A stretch of DNA of 64,000 nt from Merdibacter sp965119685 (GCA_965119685.1 OZ221971.1:2542001-2606000); one strand, 5' to 3'. Counted from the stretch's first letter, positions 42,103 through 52,244 are shown. Notes: generated by a model not told the origin, from the sequence alone. Numbers and translations are program-made.

Positions 42103-43929
42103 TTAACGCACGATCTCCACCTGATAGTGCTTCAGCCAGTAATTGAGCTGCAGCAGATAGGCAATCGTCTGCGGCGTCGTCATCAGCTGCCCATACCAAG
42201 GCACGGCGCGTTCTTCTTCTAGCAATGCTTTCACCCGATCGCGCTTGACAATGGCAAATAACGGTGCTTCTCGATCGTGTAACAACAGCTCCATCTGTTC
42301 GCTGACGCACCGGCGGTAAAACGGATGCCACGTTTTGGGATATGGACTCTTCTTGCGCCAGAGCACCTCCTGCGGCAATAAGCCCTTCATCGCCTCGCGC
42401 AGCAGTCCTTTTTCATAGCCGTTGTAATCTTTTATTTCCCAGGGAATACTGTATAAATAGTTTGCTAATCTTACATCGCAAAACGGTACGCGCACCTCTA
42501 AGGAAGCATACATGCTCATACGATCCTTACGGTCTAACAGCGTCTGCATGAACCATTTCATGTTCAGCATCGTCATTTCACGCAGGCGCCGCTCGTTTGC
42601 GTCGATGCCCTCGACACAGTCAGTCGCTTGCAGCGTCTGTTCATACCATCGGGTCACATAAGCATGCGCGTCCTCCCCCGCCAGCCATTCCTCTTGCAGA
42701 AAACTGCTGCGATAGTCCGTCGTCTGCGACCATGGGAACCCCGCCTGCATGCGCACCTGCGGATCACGATACCATGGATAGCCGCCAAACAGCTCATCGG
42801 CGCACTCCCCCGACAGCGCCACTTTGACATAACGGCGAATCTCCTTGCAAAATAGCAGCAGAGAGCTGTCCACATCCGCCATTCCCGGCAAATCTCTGGC
42901 GTCGACCGCCGCATAGAGCGCATCTGCGACATCTTTGGGCTTCAATACAATGTGATGATGTTTGCTGTGAATGTGCTTGACCATCTCTTGGATATAGTAA
43001 GGATCAGCGTTTGGCTGAAACTTGGTCGTATGGAAATATTTGGCGTTATCCTCATAATCCAGGGAAAAGGTGTGCAGCACCTTGCCCTCGCGATGAAACT
43101 GTTCATCTGCCAATGCGGTAATGATGCTGGAATCCAAGCCGCCGGAGAGAAAGGTGCCGACTTCCACATCCGCCTGTAATTGACGGCGCACGGCGTCTTT
43201 TACCAGCATGCGCACCTTCAAGACGGTCGTTTCCAAGGAATCCTCATGAACACGATCCTTCATCGGCGCATAGTCCCAGCTGTGCATGCCATGCACGTCC
43301 ACATATCCGCAGGCGCCCGGCTTTAATTCACGGATGCCTTCCAGCACCCCATCGCCGCCGATACGCCCCGGGCCTAACAGCATCAGCTGCAAAATACCCG
43401 CACGCGTGATGCGCGGCTTGACGTAAGGATGTGCTAACAGGGTTTTGATCTCGCTGCCAAAGAGAAAAGCGTCCTCGCAAAAGGTGTAAAAGAACGGCTT
43501 GACGCCCATCGGATCACGTGCCGCAAACAGCTCTTTACGGCGGTCATCCCAGATGGCAAAGGCGAAGATCCCGTTGAATTGCTTGACGCAGTCGCCCTTC
43601 CATTCCAGATAGGCGTTGAGCACTACCTCGGTATCGCTGTGAGTGGAAAACGTCCGCCCTGCGCGAATCAGCTTTTGCCGCAGCTCCTCCGTATTATAAA
43701 GCTCACCGTTATACACGATGCAGCATTGCTCCCTTTGCATCGGCTGCATCCCGCGCTGTAAATCGATAATGCTCAGCCGTGCGTGAATCAAAGTGACATA
43801 TTCGCTCTCCCATACGCCCTTTTGATCCGGCCCCCGCCGCAGCAGCGTCGCTTGCATCGCCTGCACATACGGGGGACGCATCGAGCGTGTGGGATGTTCA
43901 TAATCGACAATACCCGCAATTCCACACAT
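42103..43929 (-). CDS. asnB: Asparagine synthetase (glutamine-hydrolysing)
   Basis: A 608-residue two-domain enzyme making asparagine from aspartate, glutamine and ATP. The start is fixed at 43929 because Cys2 (MCGIAGIV) must become the N-terminal nucleophile of the glutaminase domain; AAGGAGG is six bases upstream. The C-terminal domain has the pyrophosphate loop FLSGGLDSSIITAL and ALSGECADELFGGY. The long upstream frame is not used. Confidence 0.96.
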   Translation of the reverse strand: MCGIAGIVDYEHPTRSMRPPYVQAMQATLLRRGPDQKGVWESEYVTLIHARLSIIDLQRGMQPMQREQCCIVYNGELYNTEELRQKLIRAGRTFSTHSDTEVVLNAYLEWKGDCVKQFNGIFAFAIWDDRRKELFAARDPMGVKPFFYTFCEDAFLFGSEIKTLLAHPYVKPRITRAGILQLMLLGPGRIGGDGVLEGIRELKPGACGYVDVHGMHSWDYAPMKDRVHEDSLETTVLKVRMLVKDAVRRQLQADVEVGTFLSGGLDSSIITALADEQFHREGKVLHTFSLDYEDNAKYFHTTKFQPNADPYYIQEMVKHIHSKHHHIVLKPKDVADALYAAVDARDLPGMADVDSSLLLFCKEIRRYVKVALSGECADELFGGYPWYRDPQVRMQAGFPWSQTTDYRSSFLQEEWLAGEDAHAYVTRWYEQTLQATDCVEGIDANERRLREMTMLNMKWFMQTLLDRKDRMSMYASLEVRVPFCDVRLANYLYSIPWEIKDYNGYEKGLLREAMKGLLPQEVLWRKKSPYPKTWHPFYRRCVSEQMELLLHDREAPLFAIVKRDRVKALLEEERAVPWYGQLMTTPQTIAYLLQLNYWLKHYQVEIVR

Positions 43930-44289
43930 GTCCATCCTCCTTGCATTATCACTGTATGAAACGAAGGCATAGCAGCAGGGGCAAATGCCCAGCAGGAATG
44001 AAACGCCGATGAGCAAAGCAGCTGAGAGGGATCACAGAAAAAAGGACGCTGATATTTCAAAAGTACACGAACAAGAAGCGCCTTGCATATGAAAACCTGC
44101 TGTTTTTTGCTGCTTGCTTTACACACAGGACAAACTTTGCGCTTTGTCGGTGATCGCTCACAATCTATTATGCACTCATTTGCCATCGCCCTTTCATCAG
44201 AATCCCTTTACTGTAAAACCGTTCCCACTTTTGCTTTTTTTTACGTTTGGGCTATGCTATCATAGATAAATAAACAGGGAGGGATTTGC
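43930..44289. other. Divergent intergenic region of asnB and the LacI-type regulator
   Basis: Holds the leftward asnB leader and a rightward extended -10 (TGC-TATCAT at about 44255-44263) followed by the GGGAGGG ribosome site of the regulator. No T-box or other riboswitch pattern is evident in the asnB leader. Confidence 0.5.
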
Positions 44290-45279
44290 ATGGGCAAAGC
44301 CAGAAAAATCACCATGAAGGAAATCGCCGAGCTCAGCGGCGTAGGGAAAAGCACGGTGTCCCGTTATTTTAACGGCGGCTATGTCAAAGAAGCGACACGT
44401 CAAAAGATCGCTGACGTCATCAGCGAATATCGCTATGAGCCTAACAGCTTTGCCCGCTTAAAAGCCAAAAGCAGCAAGATGATCGGCGTGATCGCTCCCT
44501 GCCTGGATTCTATCGTCACCTCGCAGGTGCTGATGAGCATTGACCGCCACCTGCGCAAGGAGGGGTACAGCACCATGATGATCAACACCGATCATGAGGA
44601 ACAGCTGGAGCTGCAATACATGGAAAAGCTATGGCGGATGAATGTGGACGGATTGATTCTCAGCGCAACGCATCTCAGCGAGGCACATTACGCCCTGCTC
44701 GCACAGATTGACATTCCCGTTGTGGTCGTCGCCCAAAATTACCGGGACGGGGTCTGCATCATCAACGATGATTACTATGGCGGAAAGTTTGTCGGAAACT
44801 ACATCGGAAGCCGGCATCATCAGCATGTCGCCTGTCTGTGTGTAGACAAGTGGGATGAAGCGATCGGCGTCGTTCGCCGCAAGGGGATTGAGGATGGATT
44901 AGCGGAAAGCGGAGTTTTGCATCCGTATATCTATCTCAGCGACTTTTCCTTTGCGCACGCCTGTGAGCAGGTACGCCGGATTTTGGATGAACATGAGATC
45001 GACGCCCTCATCTGTTCCACCGACCGGCAGGCGTTAGGCGCTTATCAGGCGATTCGTGAGCGAGGCCTGCGCATTCCGCAGGACATCTCCGTCATCTCCT
45101 TTGGCGGCTACGACGTCAGCGAGCTTTTGACGCCGCGCTTAACCACCGTGCGTTTTGATACGGAGTACAGCGGAAAATGCTGCGCCCGCACCATTCTGCG
45201 GTTGATTCGTCATGAAGAGGTACAGCCGGTACAATATGTCAATTATACGTTTATTGAAGGAGAGAGCGTTCGTTCCTAG
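44290..45279 (+). CDS. LacI-family regulator, probably of the sucrose operon
   Basis: A 329-residue repressor: N-terminal HTH with hinge (ITMKEIAELSGVGKSTVSRYFNGGYV), then a periplasmic-binding-protein-like sensor ending SVISFGGYDVSELLTPRLTTVRFD. The LacI-type operator pair with a central CG upstream of the sucrose genes 3 kb away is its likely target; sucrose regulators ScrR are of this type. A membrane protein gene intervenes. Confidence 0.88.
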   Translation: MGKARKITMKEIAELSGVGKSTVSRYFNGGYVKEATRQKIADVISEYRYEPNSFARLKAKSSKMIGVIAPCLDSIVTSQVLMSIDRHLRKEGYSTMMINTDHEEQLELQYMEKLWRMNVDGLILSATHLSEAHYALLAQIDIPVVVVAQNYRDGVCIINDDYYGGKFVGNYIGSRHHQHVACLCVDKWDEAIGVVRRKGIEDGLAESGVLHPYIYLSDFSFAHACEQVRRILDEHEIDALICSTDRQALGAYQAIRERGLRIPQDISVISFGGYDVSELLTPRLTTVRFDTEYSGKCCARTILRLIRHEEVQPVQYVNYTFIEGESVRS

Positions 45280-45429
45280 GCATGCGCTGCGCCGGGTGTC
45301 TGTCAAAGCACTCTCCTTTTTTTTGCGGCGTGATGGGAAAGTTTCTCCCTATATCTCTATCTATATCTTTATACTTTATCTCTATCTTTTATACTTTCTT
45401 GTCTTTTCCCTTTGTCCTCTCAAGAAAAG

Positions 45430-45499
45430 AAAAACAGCGCCGCCGTTAGGAATCAAACGGGCACTTTGCGGCCTGTGCAGAATCCCTAAGGGGCGCTGT
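45430..45499 (-). terminator. Terminator with structured loop
   Basis: Outer arms ACAGCGCC / GGCGCTGT, inner pairs TTAGG / CCTAA and GCAC / GTGC, followed on the minus strand by TTTTTCTTTTC. It ends the membrane-protein gene at 45523 and faces the end of the LacI-type gene. Confidence 0.85.
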
Positions 45500-45522
45500 C
45501 TGATTTGTTTATGATGATACAA

Positions 45523-46974
45523 TTACTCTTTCTCTGTTCTTGTATCCTGATAGGTCTGATCGGAGAGATTCTCGGATACCGTCTGTAATTCGCCCATATA
45601 GCGGGTGAAGGATTGCTTTGCCAGCGCATCTGTCTTCTCCTCTTGATAGAGGTAGATGTCAGAGACGTAGAGATCATCGGATTCCGGCGTCAGATCCAAT
45701 GTGTATTCTTCACTGATCGGATCGATGCTGACATAATAGTAATCGACCAAGCGCTCCGTAGCGTAGCTGTCCTCTTGCGTAACGTCAACGCGATAGAGGT
45801 AGTAAACCGTACCTTCTCCGCCCCAGCTGCTGTACTCATAGTACACGCCGATATTATCACAGCTGTTGATCGTAATGCTGTCCGGACCATAGGATTTGCC
45901 CTCTTCCTCCATGATCTCTGCTTTCAGCGCTTCCTGCGCCGCCGCTTCAAAACCGGAAGAAATCTCGCTTGGGATGTCCTCAAAGCTGCGGTAGACGGTA
46001 GTCAGCCCCTCTACTGTCAGCTCCTTTTCCGCATTTTCCACACCCAGCTTGAGTGATTTTGCCGTCGTTTCGCTGTACTCGGCACGCAGGATCACCTGAT
46101 CGCCGTTGGAGAGCTGTCCGTCGTTTTCCACCGTATATTCCACATCGTAGACAAAGGAAGCAACTTCCGGATTGTTGATGTCATAGTCCACATCACAGTC
46201 CACATAAGCTTCTCCCTCGCCGTCATAACCGACAAAGGTCACCTCACAGCCGCCGGTGAGATCGATCGGCGTCGTACGGGTCGCTGACCAGATGCTGACG
46301 GCGATGATGAGCACCAGCACCGCTGCCGCCGCAATTCCCGCAATACGGACATTTCGCTTGCCCTTCTCGGTTGCGTAGTAGTCTTTGAACTTTTTGCTGA
46401 GCTTGACGCTCTCGCTGCCGACGCCCTCTGCCGCCTTGCGCGCAGCCGATGCCGCGGCGGCGCCCATCTGCTTCGCCGTATCCTGCATCTGCGACAGATC
46501 TTCCTGGCTGATTTCTTCCGCCTTTTTAATGAAGCGCAGATAAGCGGCTAACCCTCCGCATACCGTTTGCAAAATGAACATCAGCACTAACCACGTACCC
46601 GGAGCGCTGCCGGAATAAGTGAGCATCGCCATGAAATTGCCGCTCAGCATCTGCGAAATCGCATTGATTGCCGAAAAGCTGAGCAGTGCCATCAATAATG
46701 CGCCCGCCGTGCATCCTCCTAAGATATAAAGCGTCATTGTACGCTGCTTTTCATAAAAGATGAGAAACGCGTATGCCGCGCACAGCACCAGCAGGACAAA
46801 GAAATTCAGATAGAACAAAAAGCACAGAAACTGCAGGATGGACAATGCGCCGGAAATGCTGGTGGATTGCGTGCCGATCAGATACATCAGCAGCATGAAC
46901 AGCCCGAGCACGCCGTCGATAAATGATGCTAACAGCAGGTTTTTCCGCGTAATGGTTTGTTTGAGTTTTTCCAT
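45523..46974 (-). CDS. Multi-span membrane protein with extracellular domain
   Basis: A 483-residue protein of no recognised family. About four or five membrane helices lie in residues 14-165, then a cytoplasmic Ala/Lys helix, another membrane helix (AGIAAAAVLVLIIAVSIW) and a ~270-residue extracellular, acidic, beta-rich domain (CEVTFVGYDGEGEAYVDCDVDYD). Similar domains occur in TcaA/YvbJ-like proteins, but this is weak. It lies opposite in direction between the sucrose regulator and the sucrose operon. Confidence 0.75.
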   Translation of the reverse strand: MEKLKQTITRKNLLLASFIDGVLGLFMLLMYLIGTQSTSISGALSILQFLCFLFYLNFFVLLVLCAAYAFLIFYEKQRTMTLYILGGCTAGALLMALLSFSAINAISQMLSGNFMAMLTYSGSAPGTWLVLMFILQTVCGGLAAYLRFIKKAEEISQEDLSQMQDTAKQMGAAAASAARKAAEGVGSESVKLSKKFKDYYATEKGKRNVRIAGIAAAAVLVLIIAVSIWSATRTTPIDLTGGCEVTFVGYDGEGEAYVDCDVDYDINNPEVASFVYDVEYTVENDGQLSNGDQVILRAEYSETTAKSLKLGVENAEKELTVEGLTTVYRSFEDIPSEISSGFEAAAQEALKAEIMEEEGKSYGPDSITINSCDNIGVYYEYSSWGGEGTVYYLYRVDVTQEDSYATERLVDYYYVSIDPISEEYTLDLTPESDDLYVSDIYLYQEEKTDALAKQSFTRYMGELQTVSENLSDQTYQDTRTEKE

Positions 46975-47288
46975 AATACCCCTCCCCTACTCATTGTTAT
47001 TTTCATTATATCACATTTTTTCACACGATTTGATAAAAATCGCTGTTCTTTGCCACAATGCTTCGCAAACAGGCATCCGCTTGGATGTGCATCTCTCTCA
47101 TAAAAACGATTGATGAAAACATATGCTGTTCAAGCCTCATCGCTGTTTCAAGCAGCCTGCATTCAAACGCAGACACTGCCAACATTTTCACGCGCCCTCT
47201 CCAGCCTTCCTGCAAGCATTTTTGAAAACAGCGCAAATACAGCAAAAACATACACTTTATGCAATGAAAATCCCGTCTTTTCCAAAAA

Positions 47289-47305
47289 ATATGGAATCGG
47301 TACCA
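47289..47305. promoter_or_regulatory. Sucrose operator 1 (17 bp)
   Basis: ATATGGAATCGGTACCA. Its exact reverse complement stands at 47369-47385. TGGAAT-CG-GTACCA is a partial palindrome around CG, the usual LacI-family form. It lies upstream of the promoter. Confidence 0.85.
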
Positions 47306-47323
47306 TAAATTTTCAAAAAGCTA

Positions 47324-47352
47324 TTGACAAGTGTTGTAAGCGGTTATAGAAT
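47324..47352 (+). promoter_or_regulatory. Sucrose operon promoter
   Basis: TTGACA at 47324-47329, 17 bases, TAGAAT at 47347-47352. It is flanked by the two 17-bp operators and overlapped by a cre site. Confidence 0.88.
47335..47348. promoter_or_regulatory. cre site (CcpA)
   Basis: TGTAAGCGGTTATA matches the consensus TGWAANCGNTNWCA at 13 of 14 positions and overlaps the spacer and -10 of the sucrose promoter, so glucose repression by CcpA is expected. Confidence 0.78.
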
Positions 47353-47368
47353 GACAGCGTAACCGATG

Positions 47369-47385
47369 TGGTACCGATTCCATAT
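47369..47385. promoter_or_regulatory. Sucrose operator 2 (17 bp)
   Basis: TGGTACCGATTCCATAT, the exact reverse complement of operator 1, centred 80 bases away and downstream of the start of transcription. Confidence 0.85.
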
Positions 47386-47410
47386 CAATAAAAATGAGGA
47401 GGATGCAAAC

Positions 47411-49336
47411 ATGGATTATGCAGCGATTGCCGCGCAGATCATCGAGCATGTCGGCGGAAAAGCCAACATCCGCTCTGTCGTTCACTGCGCCACCCGTCTA
47501 CGTTTTCAACTCAACGACGCCGATCTTCGCAATGAAGACGCCATCAGTGACATCGAAGGGGTCAAAGGCGTTTTCATGACCAACAGCCAGTTTCAGATCA
47601 TCCTAGGCTCCGGCCTTGTCAATCTCGTCTGTGATGAGGTGCAAAAGCAAATCGGCACGGCAGTGCAAGCGCCGACAGAGAAAGAAGAGGAATCAAGCGG
47701 CAGCCCGATCCAGCGCTTTGTCAAGATGTTCTCTGACATCTTCGTTCCGATCATCCCGGCCATCGTCGCCGGCGGTCTGCTCATGGGTATCAACAATGTG
47801 CTCACCGCCGCGATGTTTGAAGGCGGCAAGTCGCTCATCGATCTGTTCCCGCAGTTCAGCGATCTGGCTTCCTGCATCAACATCTTCGCCAACGCACCCT
47901 TTACGTTTCTGCCGGTGCTGATCGGCTTCTCCGCTACGAAGCGCTTCGGCGGCAACCCGTATCTGGGCGCTGCGATGGGCATGATCATGGTACATCCGGA
48001 CCTGCTCAACGCATACGCCCTGGGAACCGGCGTCGAGGTCCCGACATGGAATTTATTCGGTCTCAGCGTGCAGGCGGTCGGCTATCAGGGAACTGTTTTG
48101 CCGGTATTGGCGATCTCCTGGCTGTTAGCCAATATTGAGAAACGGCTGCACAAGATCACTCCGACATGGTTGGACAACCTGACGACACCGCTGCTTTCCA
48201 TCATGATCAGCGCTTTCATCACCTTCCTGTTTGTCGGTCCGATTCTGCGCGGGGCAGGCGATCTGCTGGCGGATGGAATCACTTGGCTTTACAACACCCT
48301 AGGAGCGATCGGCGGCGGATTGTTCGGTCTCGTCTATGCGCCGATCACCTTAACCGGCATGCACCACTCGTTTATTCCGATCGAAACCCAGCTGTTAGCC
48401 TCTATCGCCGTTACCGGCGGCAGCTTCATCTTCATCACCGCATCCATGAACAATGTCGCACAGGGTGCCGCCGTCTTGACCGTGCTGTTTAAAACCAAGG
48501 ACGTCAAGCTTAAATCCATTTGCAGCGCCGCCGGAGTCAGCGCTCTGTTAGGCATCACTGAACCGGCGATGTTTGGCGTAACCCTAAAGCTGCGCTACCC
48601 ATTCTATGCCGCCATGGCCGGTTCCGCCGTAGGCAGCGCATGGTGCGCCTTGTTCCACATCTTAGCGCAGGCATTAGGAGCCGCCGGACTTCCGGGCTTC
48701 ATCTCCGTCCTGCCAAAAGACTGGGCGATGTTTGGCATCGGCTTGCTGCTTGCCATGCTGACATCCGCCCTGCTGACGCTGTTTTTCTGGAAGAAGATCG
48801 AAGGCGGGGATGACAAGGGGAAAGAACCTCAGCCTGCCGCTGTGCCGGAAAGCAAAACATCATCAAGCGATGCCGCTGTCACTTTACAAAACGCGCTCAA
48901 AGGCGATGTCCACAACATCACCAAAGCTGCCGATGCGGCGTTTGCCTCTCAAGGGATGGGCGCAGGCGTGTGCATCGATCCAAATGACAACATCATCTAT
49001 GCACCCTGCGACGCCGCCGTTGCCTTTACCTTTCCAACGAAGCACGCCATCGGCTTGATCAGCGATCAGGGAGCGGAGATTTTGATTCACTGCGGCATCG
49101 ACACCGTCAACATGAATGGAGAGGGCTTTGAAACCCTCGTCGAACAAGGCGCACACGTCAGCGCGCATACGCCGCTGATCCGCTTTGACCGCGAACGCAT
49201 TCAAGCCGCAGGCTTCAGCGATCAGACGACGGTCGTCATCACCAACAGTCAAAGCTATGACATCGACGTACATGAGGGCGAGTGTCTCACATTAGATGCG
49301 CCGATCCTCACCTTGAGGAAGAAATCACATGATTAA
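47411..49336 (+). CDS. scrA: Sucrose PTS transporter EIIBCA
   Basis: A 641-residue phosphotransferase permease that imports sucrose as sucrose-6-phosphate. EIIB with Cys in VVHCATRLRF (~residue 28), a ten-helix EIIC (ITLTGMHHSFIPIE, GITEPAMFGV), and a C-terminal EIIA with His in ILIHCGIDTVNMNG. The start is the ATG at 47411 behind GAGGAGGATGCAAAC; the longer frame runs through operator 2. The next two genes process its product, which fixes sucrose as the substrate. Confidence 0.93.
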   Translation: MDYAAIAAQIIEHVGGKANIRSVVHCATRLRFQLNDADLRNEDAISDIEGVKGVFMTNSQFQIILGSGLVNLVCDEVQKQIGTAVQAPTEKEEESSGSPIQRFVKMFSDIFVPIIPAIVAGGLLMGINNVLTAAMFEGGKSLIDLFPQFSDLASCINIFANAPFTFLPVLIGFSATKRFGGNPYLGAAMGMIMVHPDLLNAYALGTGVEVPTWNLFGLSVQAVGYQGTVLPVLAISWLLANIEKRLHKITPTWLDNLTTPLLSIMISAFITFLFVGPILRGAGDLLADGITWLYNTLGAIGGGLFGLVYAPITLTGMHHSFIPIETQLLASIAVTGGSFIFITASMNNVAQGAAVLTVLFKTKDVKLKSICSAAGVSALLGITEPAMFGVTLKLRYPFYAAMAGSAVGSAWCALFHILAQALGAAGLPGFISVLPKDWAMFGIGLLLAMLTSALLTLFFWKKIEGGDDKGKEPQPAAVPESKTSSSDAAVTLQNALKGDVHNITKAADAAFASQGMGAGVCIDPNDNIIYAPCDAAVAFTFPTKHAIGLISDQGAEILIHCGIDTVNMNGEGFETLVEQGAHVSAHTPLIRFDRERIQAAGFSDQTTVVITNSQSYDIDVHEGECLTLDAPILTLRKKSHD

Positions 49337-50777
49337 GAAATATCAGCCCGTTACCCGCACAGACTATGAGCAGTGGATGGCGGCACATCAAGAGGACGTC
49401 GAACGCGTAAAGAAAGATCCGCGCCGTCTGCACTATCATCTGATGCCGCGTTTAGGCTGGGTCAACGATCCCAACGGTCTGTGCCAGTTTCACGACGTTT
49501 ACCACATCTATTATCAATATGACCCTTTCGACGTCAGCGGTGATCTCAAGCTGTGGGCGCATGTGACAACAAAAGATTTCATCCACTATGAGGAACAGGA
49601 GCCTTTCCTGTTCCCCGACAGCGAGCTGGACACTCATGGGGCATATTCCGGCAGCGCCTTTGTCAAGGATGATCAGATTCACTTTTTCTACACCGGCAAC
49701 ATCAAGCTGTTTGATCGAAGTGACTACGACTATATCCGCAGCGGGCGGGTGGCGAACACCGTACACCTCGTCAGCGAGGATGGCTTTCACTATCAGAAAA
49801 AACAGCTGGTATTAGGGATGGCGGATTATCCCAAGGGATACACTCAGCACATCCGCGATCCCAAATTGATCGAAGCAGACGGCGTTTACTATATGGTACA
49901 GGGCGCCCGCAATGCGCAGGATCAAGGCGCTTTGCTCCTCTTTGCCAGCGAGGATCTCGAGCATTGGCGCTATCACGATGCGCTCACGACGAAAGAGCCC
50001 TTTGGCTACATGTGGGAATGTCCGGATCTCTTCTCTTTAGAGGGAAAGCTGTTATTGATCTGCTGTCCGCAGGGAGTCGCAACACAGGGTGTCGATTACG
50101 CCAACGTCCACTCCTGCGCATGGATGGAGGTGGAAGGCAGCTTATCCCAAGGACTTTCCATCCGCAGCGTTCACCAGCTCGACCGCGGCTTTGACTTCTA
50201 TGCGCCGCAAAGCTTCGAGGATGAACAGGGACGGCGCATCCTCATCGGCTGGATGGGCATCCCGGATGCGGACTATACCAACCCGACAACGGACGCCCTC
50301 TGGCAGCACGCCCTTACCATTCCCCGCCAGCTGACGATAAAGGAGGGCAAGCTGATACAGACGCCTTTAGCAGAGCTGAAGCAGCTGCGCATGGACAGCC
50401 GCTCTCTCAGCGAGCAGGAACTCAATGCGCTTTGTTATTCAAAGGAATGCTATGAATTACAGCTTTGCTTTGCCTCCTGTGAGAACTTCTCCCTCTCGCT
50501 GAGCGAAGAGATTCACCTCACCTACCGCGATCACCTGTTCACCTTGGACATCAGCGCCTGCGGGGCGGGACGAGGCAAGCGCAGCGTTTGGCTGGATTCC
50601 CTGCAAGAGCTGACGATCTTTTCCGATACGACCTCACTGGAGCTGTTTATCAACGGCGGCAGTGAAGTTTTTACGACAAGAATTTACCCAACGCGCCCAA
50701 GATGTGTTACACTGGAGGAAATGGGGCACTGTGAAGCAATTACGCTGCACACGCTGTCCGCACATCATATCGAATAA
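49329..50777 (+). CDS. scrB: Sucrose-6-phosphate hydrolase (GH32)
   Basis: A 482-residue GH32 enzyme that splits sucrose-6-phosphate into glucose-6-phosphate and fructose. Nucleophile Asp in WVNDPNGLCQ (~residue 41), transition-state Asp in HIRDPK, acid-base Glu in MWECPDLF. The C-terminal domain is the usual beta sandwich. It overlaps scrA by eight bases and precedes the fructokinase by 12. Confidence 0.95.
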   Translation: MIKKYQPVTRTDYEQWMAAHQEDVERVKKDPRRLHYHLMPRLGWVNDPNGLCQFHDVYHIYYQYDPFDVSGDLKLWAHVTTKDFIHYEEQEPFLFPDSELDTHGAYSGSAFVKDDQIHFFYTGNIKLFDRSDYDYIRSGRVANTVHLVSEDGFHYQKKQLVLGMADYPKGYTQHIRDPKLIEADGVYYMVQGARNAQDQGALLLFASEDLEHWRYHDALTTKEPFGYMWECPDLFSLEGKLLLICCPQGVATQGVDYANVHSCAWMEVEGSLSQGLSIRSVHQLDRGFDFYAPQSFEDEQGRRILIGWMGIPDADYTNPTTDALWQHALTIPRQLTIKEGKLIQTPLAELKQLRMDSRSLSEQELNALCYSKECYELQLCFASCENFSLSLSEEIHLTYRDHLFTLDISACGAGRGKRSVWLDSLQELTIFSDTTSLELFINGGSEVFTTRIYPTRPRCVTLEEMGHCEAITLHTLSAHHIE

Positions 50778-50789
50778 AGGAGGATTTCC

Positions 50790-51791
50790 ATGAAACAGAA
50801 GCTTTGTGTCATCGGTGAAGCGCTGATCGATTTTATCCCGCAGACAAAGGGATGTGATTTAAAGGATGTAGAGAGCTTTACCCGCGTTGCCGGAGGAGCG
50901 CCTGCCAATGTCGCTGGCGCCGTCAGCAAGCTGGGGGTTCCCGCCATGGTGCTCACCCAGCTGGGCAAGGACGCATTCGGCGATCATATCATCGCATCCC
51001 TGAAGGAAAGCGGTATCGACACCTCCCATATTTTGCAGACGGACGAGTATGATACTTCTCTCGCATTTGTATCTTTGCGTGAGGACGGCAACCGCGATTT
51101 CAAGTTTTACCGCCGTACTGCCGCCGATCTGCAATACAGCCCGGACAATATCAGCGAGGATTTGCTCGATGACTGCGGCATGGTGCACTTTTGCAGCGTA
51201 TCCTTAGTCGAGTCGCCGATGAAGCAGGCACATAAAGCGCTGTTGGAGCTGGCGATGCGCAAGGGTGTGCTCATCAGCTTTGACCCTAATCTGCGTTTCT
51301 CGCTGTGGGAGGATGCACAGGCGCTCTATCAAAGCGTACACGAGTTTCTGCCGTATGCCGACATCATCAAGCTGTCGGATGAAGAATTATCCTTTATCAC
51401 CGGCAAGCAGGACATCGAAGAAGCGCTGCCGCTGCTGTTTGCCCATCGCTGCAAATGCGTCGTCTACACCCAAGGCAAGGATGGAGCCACCCTGTATCGG
51501 CGAAAGGATCACATCGCTGCCAAAGGGCATCAGGTCCGTGTGGTGGATACGACGGGCGCAGGCGATTCTTTCATCGGCGCTTTCCTTTACTGTCTGCTCA
51601 AGGAAGGACAAGCGGATTTGGAAAGCATCCCGTTAGAGTCGATGAAGCATCATCTGGAATTTGCCAACCTGTATGCGGCGCATACGACGACGTTAGCCGG
51701 AGCGTTAGCCGCCATGGCAAATCAGGAGCAGCTGCAGCAGTTTCAGCACATGCTCTACGATGATGACGATGACGAGGAAGGCTTTCTGTAA
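50790..51791 (+). CDS. scrK: Fructokinase (PfkB family)
   Basis: A 333-residue sugar kinase phosphorylating the fructose freed by the hydrolase. GGAPANVAGAVSKLG near residue 33 and the catalytic DTTGAGDSFIGAFL near residue 250 are diagnostic of PfkB kinases. The chain ends in an acidic DDDDDEEG tail, slightly unusual. Ribosome site AAAGGAGGATTTCC; last gene of the operon. Confidence 0.93.
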   Translation: MKQKLCVIGEALIDFIPQTKGCDLKDVESFTRVAGGAPANVAGAVSKLGVPAMVLTQLGKDAFGDHIIASLKESGIDTSHILQTDEYDTSLAFVSLREDGNRDFKFYRRTAADLQYSPDNISEDLLDDCGMVHFCSVSLVESPMKQAHKALLELAMRKGVLISFDPNLRFSLWEDAQALYQSVHEFLPYADIIKLSDEELSFITGKQDIEEALPLLFAHRCKCVVYTQGKDGATLYRRKDHIAAKGHQVRVVDTTGAGDSFIGAFLYCLLKEGQADLESIPLESMKHHLEFANLYAAHTTTLAGALAAMANQEQLQQFQHMLYDDDDDEEGFL

Positions 51792-51942
51792 TCAAGCGGG
51801 TCCTTGCTGCGCGCATCCACCATTTTCATAAAACCATCATCAAAGGAAGGATTTTACAAACGTGAGCGAAGCGACAGCTGCGCTCTCACACCGAAAGAAA
51901 ACTGTGTAAGGACTTGTGAAACAGCTGTTTTTACACCACAGG

Positions 51943-51970
51943 CGGCGCCGTTAGCAGGCGCCGTTTTTTT
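51943..51970 (+). terminator. Terminator of the sucrose operon
   Basis: CGGCGCC-7-GGCGCCG followed by seven T. Confidence 0.92.
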
Positions 51971-52244
51971 ACATTATTCAAAATTGGAAAACACCGCTGC
52001 CGCAAAGGAAAGGATCAAAGGAAAAAGACATGCGCGGCAGTGAAAAAGCGCTCGTTTGGCATAGCGTATCCCTGCGGACAGCCCCTGCGAAAGCAAAAGC
52101 TTTGCGGCATGAAAACGACATCCTTCCTTTTTGAAAGGACTGACTTCTGCATGCCGCCAAAAGCAAAGACCAGAGATCACCGGAAAACCAAATGCATTCC
52201 CATCTTACTTCGCTATCCACTCGATCTCTGATTTTCATATACGA

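Noticed and set aside
43930..44120. T-box leader for asnB
   Set aside because: I looked for the conserved T-box sequence and a specifier stem with an antiterminator in the leader and found neither.
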